In this document: one piece after another, positions 10,052-21,958 of the stretch
Position numbering within the stretch: position 1 is the stretch's first letter
Layout of the letters: the number at the start of each line of letters is the position of its first letter
NCBI RefSeq assembly: GCF_019578655.1
Contig: NC_063261.1
Span: forward strand, 496,001 to 560,000
Direction: 5' to 3'
Source: Ricinus communis
Taxonomy: Eukaryota > Streptophyta > Magnoliopsida > Malpighiales > Euphorbiaceae
DNA: 64,000 nucleotides
Program-made: the position numbers and the translations under genes
The notes under the pieces: model-generated
Databases searched by the model: none
The model's input: the letters and a program-made list of their open reading frames with translations, nothing else
What the model was told of the DNA's origin: nothing

Positions 10052-12878
10052 ATGAGAGCAGGAATATGCAGTGTGCAGCAAGCTCTTACTGCTGAGGCTG
10101 CAAATATAGTAAAGCAAGCAGTTAGCCTTGCTAGGCGTCGAGGCCATGCCCAAGTCACTCCTCTTCATGTGGCAAGTGCTATGTTGGCATCTACAAATGG
10201 CCTTCTCAGAAGAGCTTGCCTTCAATCCCATTCTCATCCTCTCCAATGCAAGGCCTTAGAGCTTTGCTTTAATGTTGCTCTAAATCGCCTACCTGCTTCC
10301 ACTTCCAGTGCGTTGTTAGGTCCTCATTCTTCTTATCCTTCCTTATCTAATGCCTTGGTTGCAGCTTTTAAGCGTGCTCAGGCTCACCAGCGTCGAGGCT
10401 CCATTGAAAACCAGCAACAACCCATTTTAGCTTTGAAGATTGAGATAGAACAGCTCATAATCTCTATTTTAGACGACCCGAGTGTTAGTAGAGTTATGAG
10501 GGAAGCTGGTTTCTCAAGTACCCAAGTGAAGAACAAGGTAGAACAGGCAGTTTCTTTGGAGATTTGTTCTCAAGGCACTACTGCTACAAGTTGCCAGTCT
10601 AAAGAAATCACTAAACCTCAAATTTTTAGCACTAATAATGTGTCTCCGTCTCTTCCTTTTAGTCATTATGGAGTCACACTAAGCAAGCCATTAGATCATG
10701 AGGTTAGTAATGATGATGTAATGAGTGTTTTAAACACATTGATGGAGAAAAAGAGAAACACAATCATTACAGGAGAATGTCTAGCTAGTACAGAAAGTGT
10801 AGTTAGACTAGTCATGAATAAGATTGAGAGAGGCCTTGCTCCTGGGGAGTTGAGAGCGATGCGGTTCATAAGCTTTCCTCTCATCTCTTTGAGAGATCTT
10901 CCACAAGAGGAGGTTGAGCAAAAGCTTGTAGAGCTTAGGTGCACAGTGAAGAGCTATTTGAATAGAGGGGTTTTCTTATATTTGGGTGATATCAAATGGG
11001 TTGCTGAGTTTTGGTCGGAATACGGTGAGCAAAGGAGAAGCTATTACTGCTCTGGGGAGTACATAATCATGGAGCTGAAAAGATTAATCCGCGGAATTGG
11101 TGAAACTGAAAGGCTGTGGCTCATGGGAGTTGCAACTTTCCAGACATACATGAAATGTAAGTCAGGCCGCCCTTCTCTAGAGACTATTTGGGAATTATAT
11201 CCTCTCCCAATTCCAGTTGGTAGCCTGAGCCTGAGTCTCAATCTTGACAGGTAACTTTTAAGTGATTCTAGCATATTATTCTATGTGAACCTATTGCCAG
11301 TTCCCTAACTTATTCTATTATTCTTCATATGCCTCTATCTCATATTAATCCTTTTTCTTTTTGTCTTTACTCATATGCAGTGACCTACAATGTCGGTACC
11401 GAAGCAAAGTATCTACCAATGGATATGGTTGGCCGAAGCTCGAATCTGCAGTTGATAATCACTCAACTTGTTTCACAGACTTCAATGTCAATTTCAATAG
11501 AGATGCTCAAAGCATAGGTTGCAGTCAGAGGGAGTTCACTACCAATTTTACAGTTTCCACTAGCTCAAGCTTGCCTTCATGGCTCAAGCAGCATAAAGTA
11601 GAGACAGAAAGAATCACTATTGATGATAAGGTACTTAATTAATTACCTTATTATATATAGTTAATCTTGTTTAATGTTGGATTAATCATGAAGTTTAAAT
11701 GGGCTTAACTTCATTTTCATTGTTACAAGCAGGAATATTGTACGAATACAAGCCCTCTTCTGAAGAAATGGAACTCATTTGGCAGCTCATTTCATAATAA
11801 AGAATCTCACTCTCCTCCAAAAACCATAAAGTTTGCTTCATCTCCTGCTTCCCCAATTTCCATTTCTTCCCATGAGTGCAACACCAACATAAATCAAGCG
11901 CCTTTAAGCTGGCCAGTCATTTTCGAGCCAAGACAGTTTCAGAAAGAGCAGAAGATTTGGTTGTCTGAATGTAACAATGCCGAAGGCTCTGAAAGCAATT
12001 TGATTAGCGTTACCAAACCAGAGCTTTTATCAAATCCTAACTCTAGCCCAAATTCAGCTTCTTCAAGTGAAGCAGTGGACGGCACAGAAGGCTTACAAAG
12101 CTTCAAGGAGCTCAATAACCAAAACTTGAAGATTCTATGCAGTAGCTTGGAGAAAAAGGTTCCATGGCAGAAAGATATTATTCCCGAAATCGCGACTGCC
12201 ATTCTTGAGTGCAGGTCCGGGAGGAGCAAGAGCAAACGCAAGTCCAATAACCGAGCAGAAAGAGAAGAAACTTGGCTCTTCTTCTTAGGAGTTGATTCTG
12301 AAGGAAAGGAAAAGATTGCAAGAGAGTTAGCCAGACTTGTCTATGGCTCCCAAGCAAACTTTGTTTCAATTGGTCTAAGCAACTATTCATCAACAAGAAC
12401 TGATTCAACTGATGAATCCAAGAATAAGAGGGGTAGAGATGAGTTGGGTTGTGGTTATCATGAGAGGTTCGGCCTTGCATTGAATGAGAATCCTCATCGA
12501 GTATTCTTCATGGAAGATGTGGAGCAAGTTGATTACTGTTCTCAAAAGGCAATCAAGAAAGCCATTGAAAGTGGAAAAGTAGCACTTCCTGGTGGCGAAA
12601 ATGCTCCTCTGAAAGATGCCATTATCATTTTCGGTAGTGAAAGTTATAGTTCAGCGTCAAGAGCTTGTTCACCTTCAAGAAGAGTAAAAAGTAGTGGGGA
12701 GAAAGAAGTCAAGGATGAAGAGGATGAATCAGATGAGAAGAACAAAGTTCTCTCACTTGACTTGAACATTGCCATTGATGTTAATGACGATGATGAAGAT
12801 GAATACTCAAACATTGCTGATAATGGAATCCTACAATCTGTTGATAGGCAAATTCTTTTCAAAATTCAAGAACTGTGA
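10052..12878 (+). CDS. SMXL3: SMAX1-LIKE protein, SMXL3-like (three exons)
   Basis: Exons 10052-11250, 11381-11630 and 11733-12878 join to 864 codons plus TGA. Both introns (130 and 102 nt) start GT and end AG and keep frame. The start MRAGICSVQQAL is the conserved SMXL N-terminus. Residues 1-170 form the double Clp-N-type region (LARRRGHAQVTPLHVA, CLQSHSHPLQCKALELC). Residues about 215-400 are the degenerate first ATPase-like part. A weak P-loop-like GVDSEGKE lies at 669-676. An acidic tail carries LSLDLN (823-828), an EAR motif that in this family recruits TOPLESS co-repressors. SMXL proteins are nuclear ClpB-like transcriptional regulators; SMXL3/4/5 act in phloem formation. No RGKT degron is seen, which fits SMXL3/4/5 rather than the MAX2-degraded SMXL6/7/8. 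Family certain; the SMXL3 subtype is likely, from length and C-terminal words. Confidence 0.93.
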
Positions 12879-13200
12879 TAGGGAGGGGGTATACTTCATA
12901 TAAGTTAATATTTAGTGATGAGCAGTTCTTGTTCTTTCTTTTTTGTTTTTCTTTTACTTCATTTTTTTTTTCTCTTCTTTGCTTTTAAATTTTGTGGTAG
13001 CTTTCTTTTGATGGGGGGAGAAAGAAAGAAATTAAACTAACTTGGGAAACAAAAGAAGAAAAATCTTTAACTAAGGAGAGGGGGTTTAGTAATGTAGGAT
13101 GGTGTATATTTATTAATGTTCATTCTGGTTGTTACTTGTAATGGATTATGGCACTTCTAATTATGGTTTTCTGCATTTTAATGCGACAAGTATGTAATGC
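12879..13200 (+). other. Probable 3' UTR of the SMXL gene
   Basis: T-rich sequence with TTGTAA-like words (about 13134-13140) and ATGTAATG near 13193, the loose type of poly(A) signal plants use. No canonical AATAAA is evident. The end point is a guess. Confidence 0.35.
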
Positions 13201-14474
13201 CTCTCTATTTTTCTCTAATTTATTTTACTTAACTACCTAACTTCAGCAAAAGAAAATGGAATAACAAACTAATGCAGCATGTAAATTTCCAGTATGCAAG
13301 TTCATAGATGATGACAGAAAAAGAAGATATTTTTCAAATTTTAAAATGTAATTCATCAACTGTCACATTCATTTGCAACTTGGTGAGTTGGAACCACTTT
13401 TTACTGTGTAATTTTTTTTATATTCAGGAAAAGTCTAATAGGCCGTCAATAAGACTACAGAAATAGTTAATTTCTTACAGTAAAAATGAAAACTTACTTA
13501 AAGCAAAAAAAAAAAAAAAGAAATCCAAAACTTTTTACTTTTAAAAACCATACTAAATTCGAGTAAATTATCTTTTATATATAAAAAAATTAATAAAACT
13601 ATTTTTATTTATAAAAAATAAATAAAATTTTTATCTAGACTTAATATATGAACATACACCAAATCGATAAATAATTAATATATATTTATTAGTTTTAAAT
13701 AATAAAATATACGTTAATCATTTAATATCAAAATATAAAGCATTTATCTATTTATGTCACTTTTTTATTTATTATGACATATAATAATAATTTTTAGAAA
13801 AAATAAATATTTTTTTTATTTGAATTAAACTTCAACTGTGATTGAGCGAGGCCAAAAGTGTTTAAGAAACAATATTTTATTATTATTATTATTATTTTCT
13901 AGAATCTCCTCGGTGCGCATCAGAGGACATTAGTATATATAAACTTTGGCAATATAGGTTCAGGGTCATGAAAGTTCAAACCGGAGGCCAATTACAATTA
14001 AGGAAAATAAAGCCTACGCATAAAAAATCCATTGGGTGGAGACATCTTCCACAACTTATGCACAGCTTTTTGGACGTTATCCAACAGGATCGTGATCCTT
14101 CTTTATGAAAAAATTACAAAAAGAAAAGAAGAAAGAGAGATAGAGAAAGAAAAGTTTGTGTTTGTTTGAGAATAAGCAAATAATTAATGTTAAATCACCT
14201 AAAAAGAATAATACAGAAAAACCTATTTAGGTTTAAGCATATTCTCTCAAAATGGGTTTATATTTAGGGATTCTTTTAAATATATCCAAAAAAATGTCAA
14301 AAATATTATTTTTTGTTAAAGTCTTTCTTTTAAAAATACTATAAATTGAAAATTATTTTGATTGATTTAGTTAAAGTTTATATAATAACTCTCGTGTTTA
14401 TTAGAAATTACAAAAATAGTATTATGATAATACTTTATTATTCTATATTTCTATGAAATTATTAAATATTATGT
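13201..14474. other. AT-rich intergenic DNA
   Basis: It holds a (TTA)n microsatellite at about 13876-13897 and A-runs near 13506-13519. No gene, RNA gene or element end was recognised. Confidence 0.55.
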
Positions 14475-14482
14475 ATACTTAT

Positions 14483-16178
14483 TAGGGCTGAGCATGGATC
14501 TCGGTGATTCCCGCCCGAACCGAATAACCGTACCGAAAAGTATCAGAACCGAAAAAATCAAAACTTTTTATAACCGAATTGAACCTATCCGAATTTTTAT
14601 ACTATTATGGTATGGTACTGGTTCTTTAGTAAAAACCATACCGTAACCGTACCAGAACCGATCCGTCTTGTATTGATCCGGACCAAACCGTAGAACCGAA
14701 TTTTTTACATATATTTATAAATAATTATTTATATTATATAAATAATACATATATTAAAAAAAATAATACATATACTCTATAAAAAATTATTTTATATTTA
14801 TCATTTATATAATTCAAGCAATTGTTATCGAAATACAAAAATAATACATATTAAAAATAAATATAATATTATAATATACTTTATACTCTATAAAAAATAT
14901 AAGTTATATATATTAATATGTCACATAGTATATTAATACTAGTAATCTAGTATACATACTATAATACTAGATTTAAAATTTATTTATTGTCTATAAATTT
15001 TTGACAAGTTAATTAAAAAATTACTTAATTTAATAAAAAGTTATATAAATTAGTAAAAATTATAAAAATATATTATTATATAAATATAATATTATTTACA
15101 CTATATTTATTAATAAATTAATTTTTAATTATATAATATTTTTATTTTAAGAATAATAATATTAATTATACTAAAAGTATTAATTTATATAAATATTAAA
15201 ATTAAGAAATAAATATTTTAAAAATAATTTTTATATTATTATACTAATAAAATTTAAAAAATTAAATATTTAGAAATAATTAATTTATTAACTTTAAAAT
15301 ATTATAAATTAATATTAAAATATAAAAAATATTAAATTATATTTATAAATTTTTTTTTTTTTTGAAAAGGATCAAACAAAACTTGAGAAAAAATTGTCAA
15401 AACATCTTTTAACAATATAGAAGTTCTTTACTTCCTACAACAGCGGAGGTCTTCATTTGTTGTCAAGATTGGCTTAAAAGTTCAAATAAACCTATCCAAC
15501 TAGAAGAATCAATAGAGGATATTGAAAGCATAGAGTCATGTAACATTTTTTTACTTCTTACATATGTTTGTTTATTATTGATGCTCTTAAGTCTTATTGA
15601 TGTAATTTTTTACTTTTATTATAGAAATTATTCAAGATCCTGAGATTGGTTATGCCAAGATTAAATATGGAGTGCTAATTTTGAGGGGAGGTAATAACAT
15701 TCCTTTGCTAATTTTGGACATATATTTTAGTGCTACATAAAGTTTGTAAATTTATTTATTTTAATGATTGCCATCTGTAAAATATTTTTATGCTAGCAGT
15801 AATATATATTTTAATGGTTTGTATTTGAATATTGAATGAATTATTGTATTTGCAAGTGATTGAATTACGAAACAGGTTGTTCAAGAATGTGATTGCAATT
15901 TTAATTCAGATTTTCATGCTATTTTTTTTAGGTTGGTAATCATATTTTCTCTAAATGTATTTGATTAAAGATGAGATTAAAGTTGTGATTTTAAATTTTT
16001 TAGAACCGAAAATAGCACCGAACCGAACTGTATTGAACCGTAAAATTAGTACAATACGGTATTGGATCCTTTTATGTTTGGTACGGTACTGGTACCTTCA
16101 ATTTTAAAATAACCGAGGTTTGGTATGGTACTGGTGATTTATAAATAACCGAATTGGACCGATCCGTGCTCAGCCCTA
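14483..16178. mobile_element. Non-autonomous hAT-type transposon, 1696 bp
   Basis: Terminal inverted repeats begin TAGGGCTGAGCA, with the next bases also nearly matching (YGGATC). The element is flanked by a perfect 8-bp direct repeat, ATACTTAT, at 14475-14482 and 16179-16186. An 8-bp duplication is the hAT hallmark. Sub-terminal regions at both ends are full of short repeats (ACCGAA, ACCGTACC and their complements, 14515-14700 and 16005-16160). The middle is AT-rich and keeps only a scrap of transposase. It therefore depends on an active relative. The intact duplication suggests a fairly recent insertion. Confidence 0.88.
15428..15543 (+). pseudogene. hAT transposase C-terminal remnant
   Basis: A short open stretch reads 'LPTTAEVFICCQDWLK' followed by an acidic end ('EESIEDIES'). 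This resembles the C-terminal end of plant hAT transposases, where a '...AEVLICTQDWL' type block follows the dimerisation domain. It sits in the expected orientation inside the hAT element. A possible GT donor (15540) and AG acceptor near 15624 could join it to a stop. The dimerisation and catalytic domains are missing. Confidence 0.55.
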
Positions 16179-16186
16179 ATACTTAT

Positions 16187-17340
16187 AACATAATATAATA
16201 AAAAAGATAGAAGCAAATGAGATCCATTCCATCAAATATAAAATACATTAAGTATATATTTGATATTTGAAATATTTTAATATATATATATATAATATAT
16301 ATATATATATATTTCAAATATAGAAAATTAAAAAGGTAAACTCTAAAAATTGGTGTACATTATATTTATTTTAGTATCTATTGCACATATTTATAGTATA
16401 TTTTAAATACTTACACCTGTTGAAAAAAGAGTAAAAGTAGCAGCAAATAGTATACACTCAACAAAATATGGTATACATTAAATATATATTCGGTATGTGC
16501 AACTACTTTAATTTATATAGATTGCATATTTATAAAATAGAAAGGTAAACTCTTAGGAAATACTATACATTACTCTTGTTTTATTATATGTTGGGTATAA
16601 AATATATATGTTAGCTATATATTATGTATATGTTAGGTAACTTTTAATCAAAATTTTAATTTTTTTAACATGATTTTATTCTAATTTTTTTTTTCTAGTA
16701 GCAAAGATATAATATTAGTGTTTATTCAAAATAATAAAATACATTCAATTTATTTTAGTATATGTTTCTTATATATAATATACTCACTATGTTTATGTCT
16801 TTAGAAAAACATAAGAAAAAGTTACAGTAAATGGTATACATTTTACAGATTTTAGTATATGTTTCATATATATTTGGTATACATATAGTATATATATATA
16901 GTATTCGAAATTATTATTTGGTTTTTGCTTGTATTTTGGTATCTATGCATATGTAAGTTTGACATTATTTAAAAAGATTAGTCAATTTATTAGTACAAGT
17001 ATATTATCACTAGTGCAAAGAAAAAAGATCAAATTAAATTAAATAACTAGCCATGAAGTCTTAAATTAATGCTCCACGTCATCAACTTTCTTGTTAGTTG
17101 TATAATAATCCACTTACTCTTACTTTCATCATTCTATAATTTTATTTTTCTTGTCATTCTTCACTATATATTTCTGATAAAAATGAAAAGAAAATAATAA
17201 TGTTTGTATCACTATACTGAAAAGTTTCTAGCATATTAAAATAAAAAGGTTACAAACAAAATTTTTATCTTTTTAAAATTATACAAAAATAGTATTTATA
17301 TGCATGTTTTGATATATATATATATATATATACTTGAATA
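16187..17340. repeat. AT-rich block with diverged GTATACATT repeats and (AT)n tracts
   Basis: Variants of GGTATACATTAAATATATATT recur at about 16240, 16450-16490, 16580 and 16830-16880, usually preceded by GTAAACTC or AAAAGT-like words, at irregular spacing. Perfect (AT)n stretches lie at 16279-16310 and 17311-17330. No coding potential. Confidence 0.4.
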
Positions 17341-18467
17341 TAATATCAAACTCATTAGTACCATACCCATTAAAACCATCACCAAAAGCGAAAGAAAAAA
17401 AACTTATTTAAGAAATTCATTAAACACCTTAAGTGTATGTTCAAATGTTAGTTGCAATCATCTATTTATCTACATTCTACAACACTAGAAGATAAATCAC
17501 ATACTTCTTATCAAATTATAAAACGCTAATATTCTAAAAATGAAATCAATAACAAATCAAAAGGATTCAACATATTTTTTTCTATCATTAATCAACAAAT
17601 CAAAAACTCAAAAATTTATTCCAAGTTAGTACATACAACAAAGAGCAACAATAAATGATATTTTAATGGCAATGAGCATATTTATTTATCGATTTCGTCT
17701 CTATAATATTTTTAGATAAAGAAATACCAATACCTTGCTTTTTTTTTTTCAAACTCTTGGCTACTGACTTCTTACCTATTTTTTTAGAAACAATATTACC
17801 TGAAATCTCCTTCTTATCAACACAAATAGGATTCACTAAATTTCTTAAGATCTAAAAAAAATTATTATATTTAGGAGAAATAGAAGAATAAGTTAAAACC
17901 ATCCTTTAAATAAAATCAGTTGCAAAATCTTATATATATATATATATTCAAAAAATTTGAAAAAATTTTGTCATGCAACACCATGAGAGTGCCGAAAAAG
18001 AAGGAAGAAGTGAATTTGAAAATCAAAATGAAAAAAGAAAAAGAAAAGAAAAGAAAAAAGTATAGAGAAAACAGTAAAAATGATATAATTAGAGGTAAAA
18101 TAAGTAAAAATGAAAGTTAAAATAGGTAAAAATGAAAAATAAAATATAATAAAAATAATATTTAAAAAAAATAGTATTTTATGTAACTTTTTCTTATAAT
18201 TATGCATTAGAGGGAAAATTGACCATGTATTACAGCTCCATGAAGAAATCTGAGCTGGGTTAAACCCTTAACTCTGGAAATTCTTCAGCTATAATTGTGT
18301 CCCTAGCTATGACACTCTCGAAGAAACTAATTCCTTTTAACATGTACTAAGACCTGCTTTTATAACTAAGCTTTTAGTTTGTGGAAGGGTAGGATTTTGT
18401 AATCAATTAACAGTTCACAACAAAATCACAACCGAAGTTGTCCATACATTATAGTCTAACAAGGTTT
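17341..18467. other. AT-rich intergenic DNA
   Basis: Only low-complexity K-rich (plus) or F-rich (minus) frames occur near 17970-18200, caused by A-runs. No gene is supported. Confidence 0.55.
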
Positions 18468-19082
18468 TGGTCCAGAGGTTTAATACAGTTGATAGTTGTT
18501 TTTTATTGAATAATTATATTAAAGCGTTTAGTAAATATTTAGAAAACAGCAGTTGATAAGTGATTTGGTCTCAATTACCTATTGATTGTATCAGTTCTAT
18601 TTTAATTTTTTTTATTAGCTAGCTAATTTAATTTTTTATTTATTTAAACACTATCCTTATTAAAACTTATTAATAATAACTTATTTTAAGTTGATATCAT
18701 ATAATTAAATTTTTATATTTTATAATAAATAATTGTTATTTTAAAATTATTCTTAATAGTTAAATAATTATAATATTTATAATTATGGTATTCAAATTAG
18801 AAACATTAGTAGAATTTAAATTTAAATTTTTTCTTTTAAAATAACTTTTATAAATATTTTTAAATAAATACAATTTAGCTAAAGAAATTTAACTATAATA
18901 TTTTAAGTATTATAAATTATTTTTATTAATTTGTATCATTGAATATAATAAAACAAAATATATTTAACGATAAGTTATACTTTCAAACGCTAATAAAATT
19001 TTACCAAACGGTTTAATTTATTAGCCATAAGCTACCAGCTATCAGCCACCAGTTACTAGCTGTAGCTGAACTAAATAGACCC
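18468..19082. mobile_element. Foldback/MITE-like element with imperfect inverted ends
   Basis: The left end (about 18468-18560) and the reverse complement of the right end (about 18975-19082) share blocks such as GGTC-TTTA-TTCAG, GATAG/GGTAG, and CGTTT-GTAAA-TTTA. The right end AACTAAATAGACCCTA is typical of plant hAT-like MITEs. The middle is almost pure AT. No clear target duplication, so an old copy or uncertain ends. Confidence 0.42.
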
Positions 19083-21700
19083 TAAATCTCTTTATTTTTA
19101 AGACAGAAAATAAGTAAGGAGAGCTCTTATTCTTTTCTGTTTTTTTATAAAAATATATGGAATAGGAGAAAATGTTTATTTCCGTCAATTTCTCTTCATA
19201 TAGATCATGTTCAAAAAAAATATAAGAAAATCTCAATCCGAATTAATTATCTAATAGATAGTTATCTTCTTATTTTTTATTGAATCGTGTTTCATGTTAT
19301 ATATAATATCGACATTCTCATATTATTTTTTTGTTTTAAAAATTTATCAAAAAAAATAAAAATTACAATATTTTCGAGTCAAATCAAATAGATGAGATGC
19401 AATATCCCAAAGATATAATTTTGGAATGGTTTGTCAAAAATCAAATGCATGTTAGATGAGGCATATGATCCATAACTTGAGGGTTATGCGAAGAGAAGAG
19501 TTACTTTGAAAGGAAAAGAGGGACAAAAGAAAAAAAAAAAATCTTCCAAGGAATTATAAAAGTGAACACAACTTTTTTTCATTAGTGGAGGATGTTATAT
19601 ATTATATTATTTGGATGGTTTGAAGAGTACTGGAGGGAATGATCAGTGATCAAAAAGAGGATCAGCATAAAAATGAGAAGCATCTAATCCTCACACTACT
19701 ATAAAGAAGATTTTACTTTAGAATCATAAAAGGCAGATCGCATCTTTATGACTTCAAATCAAAATGGAGCCATGAGTATAATTTGGAATTACATTAGATA
19801 TATAATACGACAATCACCTACTAAGCTATTCAACTAACAAATCTATGAGCTCCTCAAAAGAATTGATAGAGATAACTATTCCATTAAATTTATTTCTTTC
19901 TTTCTCTGAATTTTTTATATATCTATTGTTAAATGAGTAACATATTTTATTATTTAATATATGCATCACTCTCTCACTATTACAAAATAAAATATTCATC
20001 TAATAATTAAGTATAATATACTGGAATAGTCAATTTTTATTTCAATTTTTTTTTTTTATGTATTTGCAATTATAAGGAAAGCTTACTTTGCTCTTTTATT
20101 TCACTGCTCATTTTATTTCAATTTAAGTAGTAGTTATAAGCTCAGATGAAATGATCTTATAGTCATCTAAATGATTAGCTAGTAGGAAAAATTTCTCAGT
20201 GTCTATTATATTATTTATAAATAAACTGAATTAAATATTGACATATAGTATTATTTATTAAGTATTGTATGTGTATTAGTTGGCTTATTTATAACCATTA
20301 ACCACTCAAAATTAAGGAAATTTTTTTAAAGAGACTGTCTACCATCATCTGTAGATATAACTAATTTACATTGTGTCATGTGATATTATCTATTGATTGT
20401 TCTATTTGTATTTATTACATTTTGATCATAGATGGTTAATAATAATAAATAACCAATTAAAATATAGCATTTAAATAAATAATATCATAAGTCAATATTT
20501 AATTAAATATTTTTTACGTATGACATAAAATGTTCTCATAAAAGAGTTCTCTATTGTTTTGCACATTTACAACTCTTGTTATGTGAATTTATTTTACAAT
20601 TTAGAGTATGAATTTTTACTCTGTTAATATTTTCAGTATATTCCTCTTATACGGTCACTAATTTATTAAAATACATTTTTAGCTGATGTAGCACTGATAT
20701 GTCCTATTACTCAGATGACATATCATAAATTACTAATTTCCTTACAGAATTGGATAAAACATTGTTATCAATAAAAATCACACGATTTATTTTTCGATAC
20801 TTTCCCCTGAAATTTGTGGAAATCACTGCAAGAATATATGATGTGGAATCACTAAAAGAAAGTTTAGGTCTTGATCATTCTTCTTATTTAAGCAAAAATC
20901 ATAGAGATAAGTTATTAACCCACTAAAGAGGAAAAATGGGCATATCTTACTTTCAGAAAGTTCAATACCTTCCTCTGCTCATAAGAAACCCAATGGTAAT
21001 CTCTTTACACCTTCTCTGAGCTTTTTTTTCTTTTCTTTTTCTTGGCTTAAAATTCTAACCAATGCCATAAAAAGCAATAAAATAATACTTTATTTTTCCC
21101 CTTTGAGTATTCTTTTTGTAATCTGTAAATATGAAACGAAAAGATAATCAAAAAAAGAAAAAAAAGAAAGAAAGAAGCAAAGACTGGCACTCAAAATATA
21201 ACTGATATTCAGCCTGCTTTAAGCACTCCCAACTGTCAATATGTCCTCACTTAAGCATGACAAAAGGAAAAAAGGGGAGTCAAAAAAAATGAGCATAAAG
21301 GAAAAAAGAAAAAGAGGAGGGAAAAAATAACAAAAAGAATATATATATATTTCAGTTCGTATTCTCAGTTTTGTGTTATTTTCTATATGTATAAACTCCT
21401 ATATATATATATATATATATAAATTCTTATATTTTGAGATTTAATCACAGATTTTCAAACTGTTGAGTTAAATCATTTCGAAGTATTTGGTAGCTTATCC
21501 GCTAAAGATAAATTTAGTAATCCCTTAAACATATTTTTTGGTTTTATCAATCAAAAGAAAAAAAAAAATTTGTTGCGCTATTTCTCCTAAAAAAGGAAAT
21601 TATTGCACTACTTATCAATTAAACAAAATAAAGAAAAAGGAGTGATCTCTTTCAGCATTAAGAACTAACCCACTACTTGATGTTAATGGTGGCCTTTGTC
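19083..21700. other. AT-rich intergenic DNA
   Basis: No gene or complete element seen. A CACTACTATAAAG word at 19696 looks superficially like a transposon terminus but has no partner. Short homopolymer and (AT)n stretches occur (for example 21401-21421). Confidence 0.5.
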
Positions 21701-21739
21701 AACTAAGGATAGGACCTCGAGCTGTGTTCCCATTATAGG

Positions 21740-21958
21740 ATGAATGACTTGAGGGACTTATATTATACCAACAAATCTCTTAGGTATATTGACTGCAATT
21801 ATATGTATTTTCAATCTGTGCCTAGCTATATAGCTGCACAAAGTACTGCTACATCTTCACCTACATCTCCATTCTACATATATAATCATATTCCTTTTTG
21901 CTTTGGATGCTTTTACAAAGAAACATTCAGACATGCTTTTCTTTCACAACTGTATTAG
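21740..21958 (+). other. Small open frame of unknown status (72 codons)
   Basis: An ATG-initiated frame in a patch slightly less AT-rich than its surroundings. The product would have several Tyr, Phe and Cys and no signal or domain I recognise. No splice partner or neighbour supports it. Listed only because it is the cleanest small frame in a 12-kb gene-free stretch; most likely chance. Confidence 0.12.

Noticed and set aside
9872..12862. Minus-strand frames over the SMXL gene (for example 10246-9872, 12247-11939, 12862-12644)
   Set aside because: Shadows of the plus-strand coding exons, Ser/Leu-rich as expected from reversed codons.
17920..18207. K-rich and F-rich frames on both strands
   Set aside because: Produced by A-runs; low complexity.
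19690..19710. CACTACTATAAAG as a possible CACTA left end
   Set aside because: No sub-terminal repeats and no matching right end in range; the word alone is too weak.
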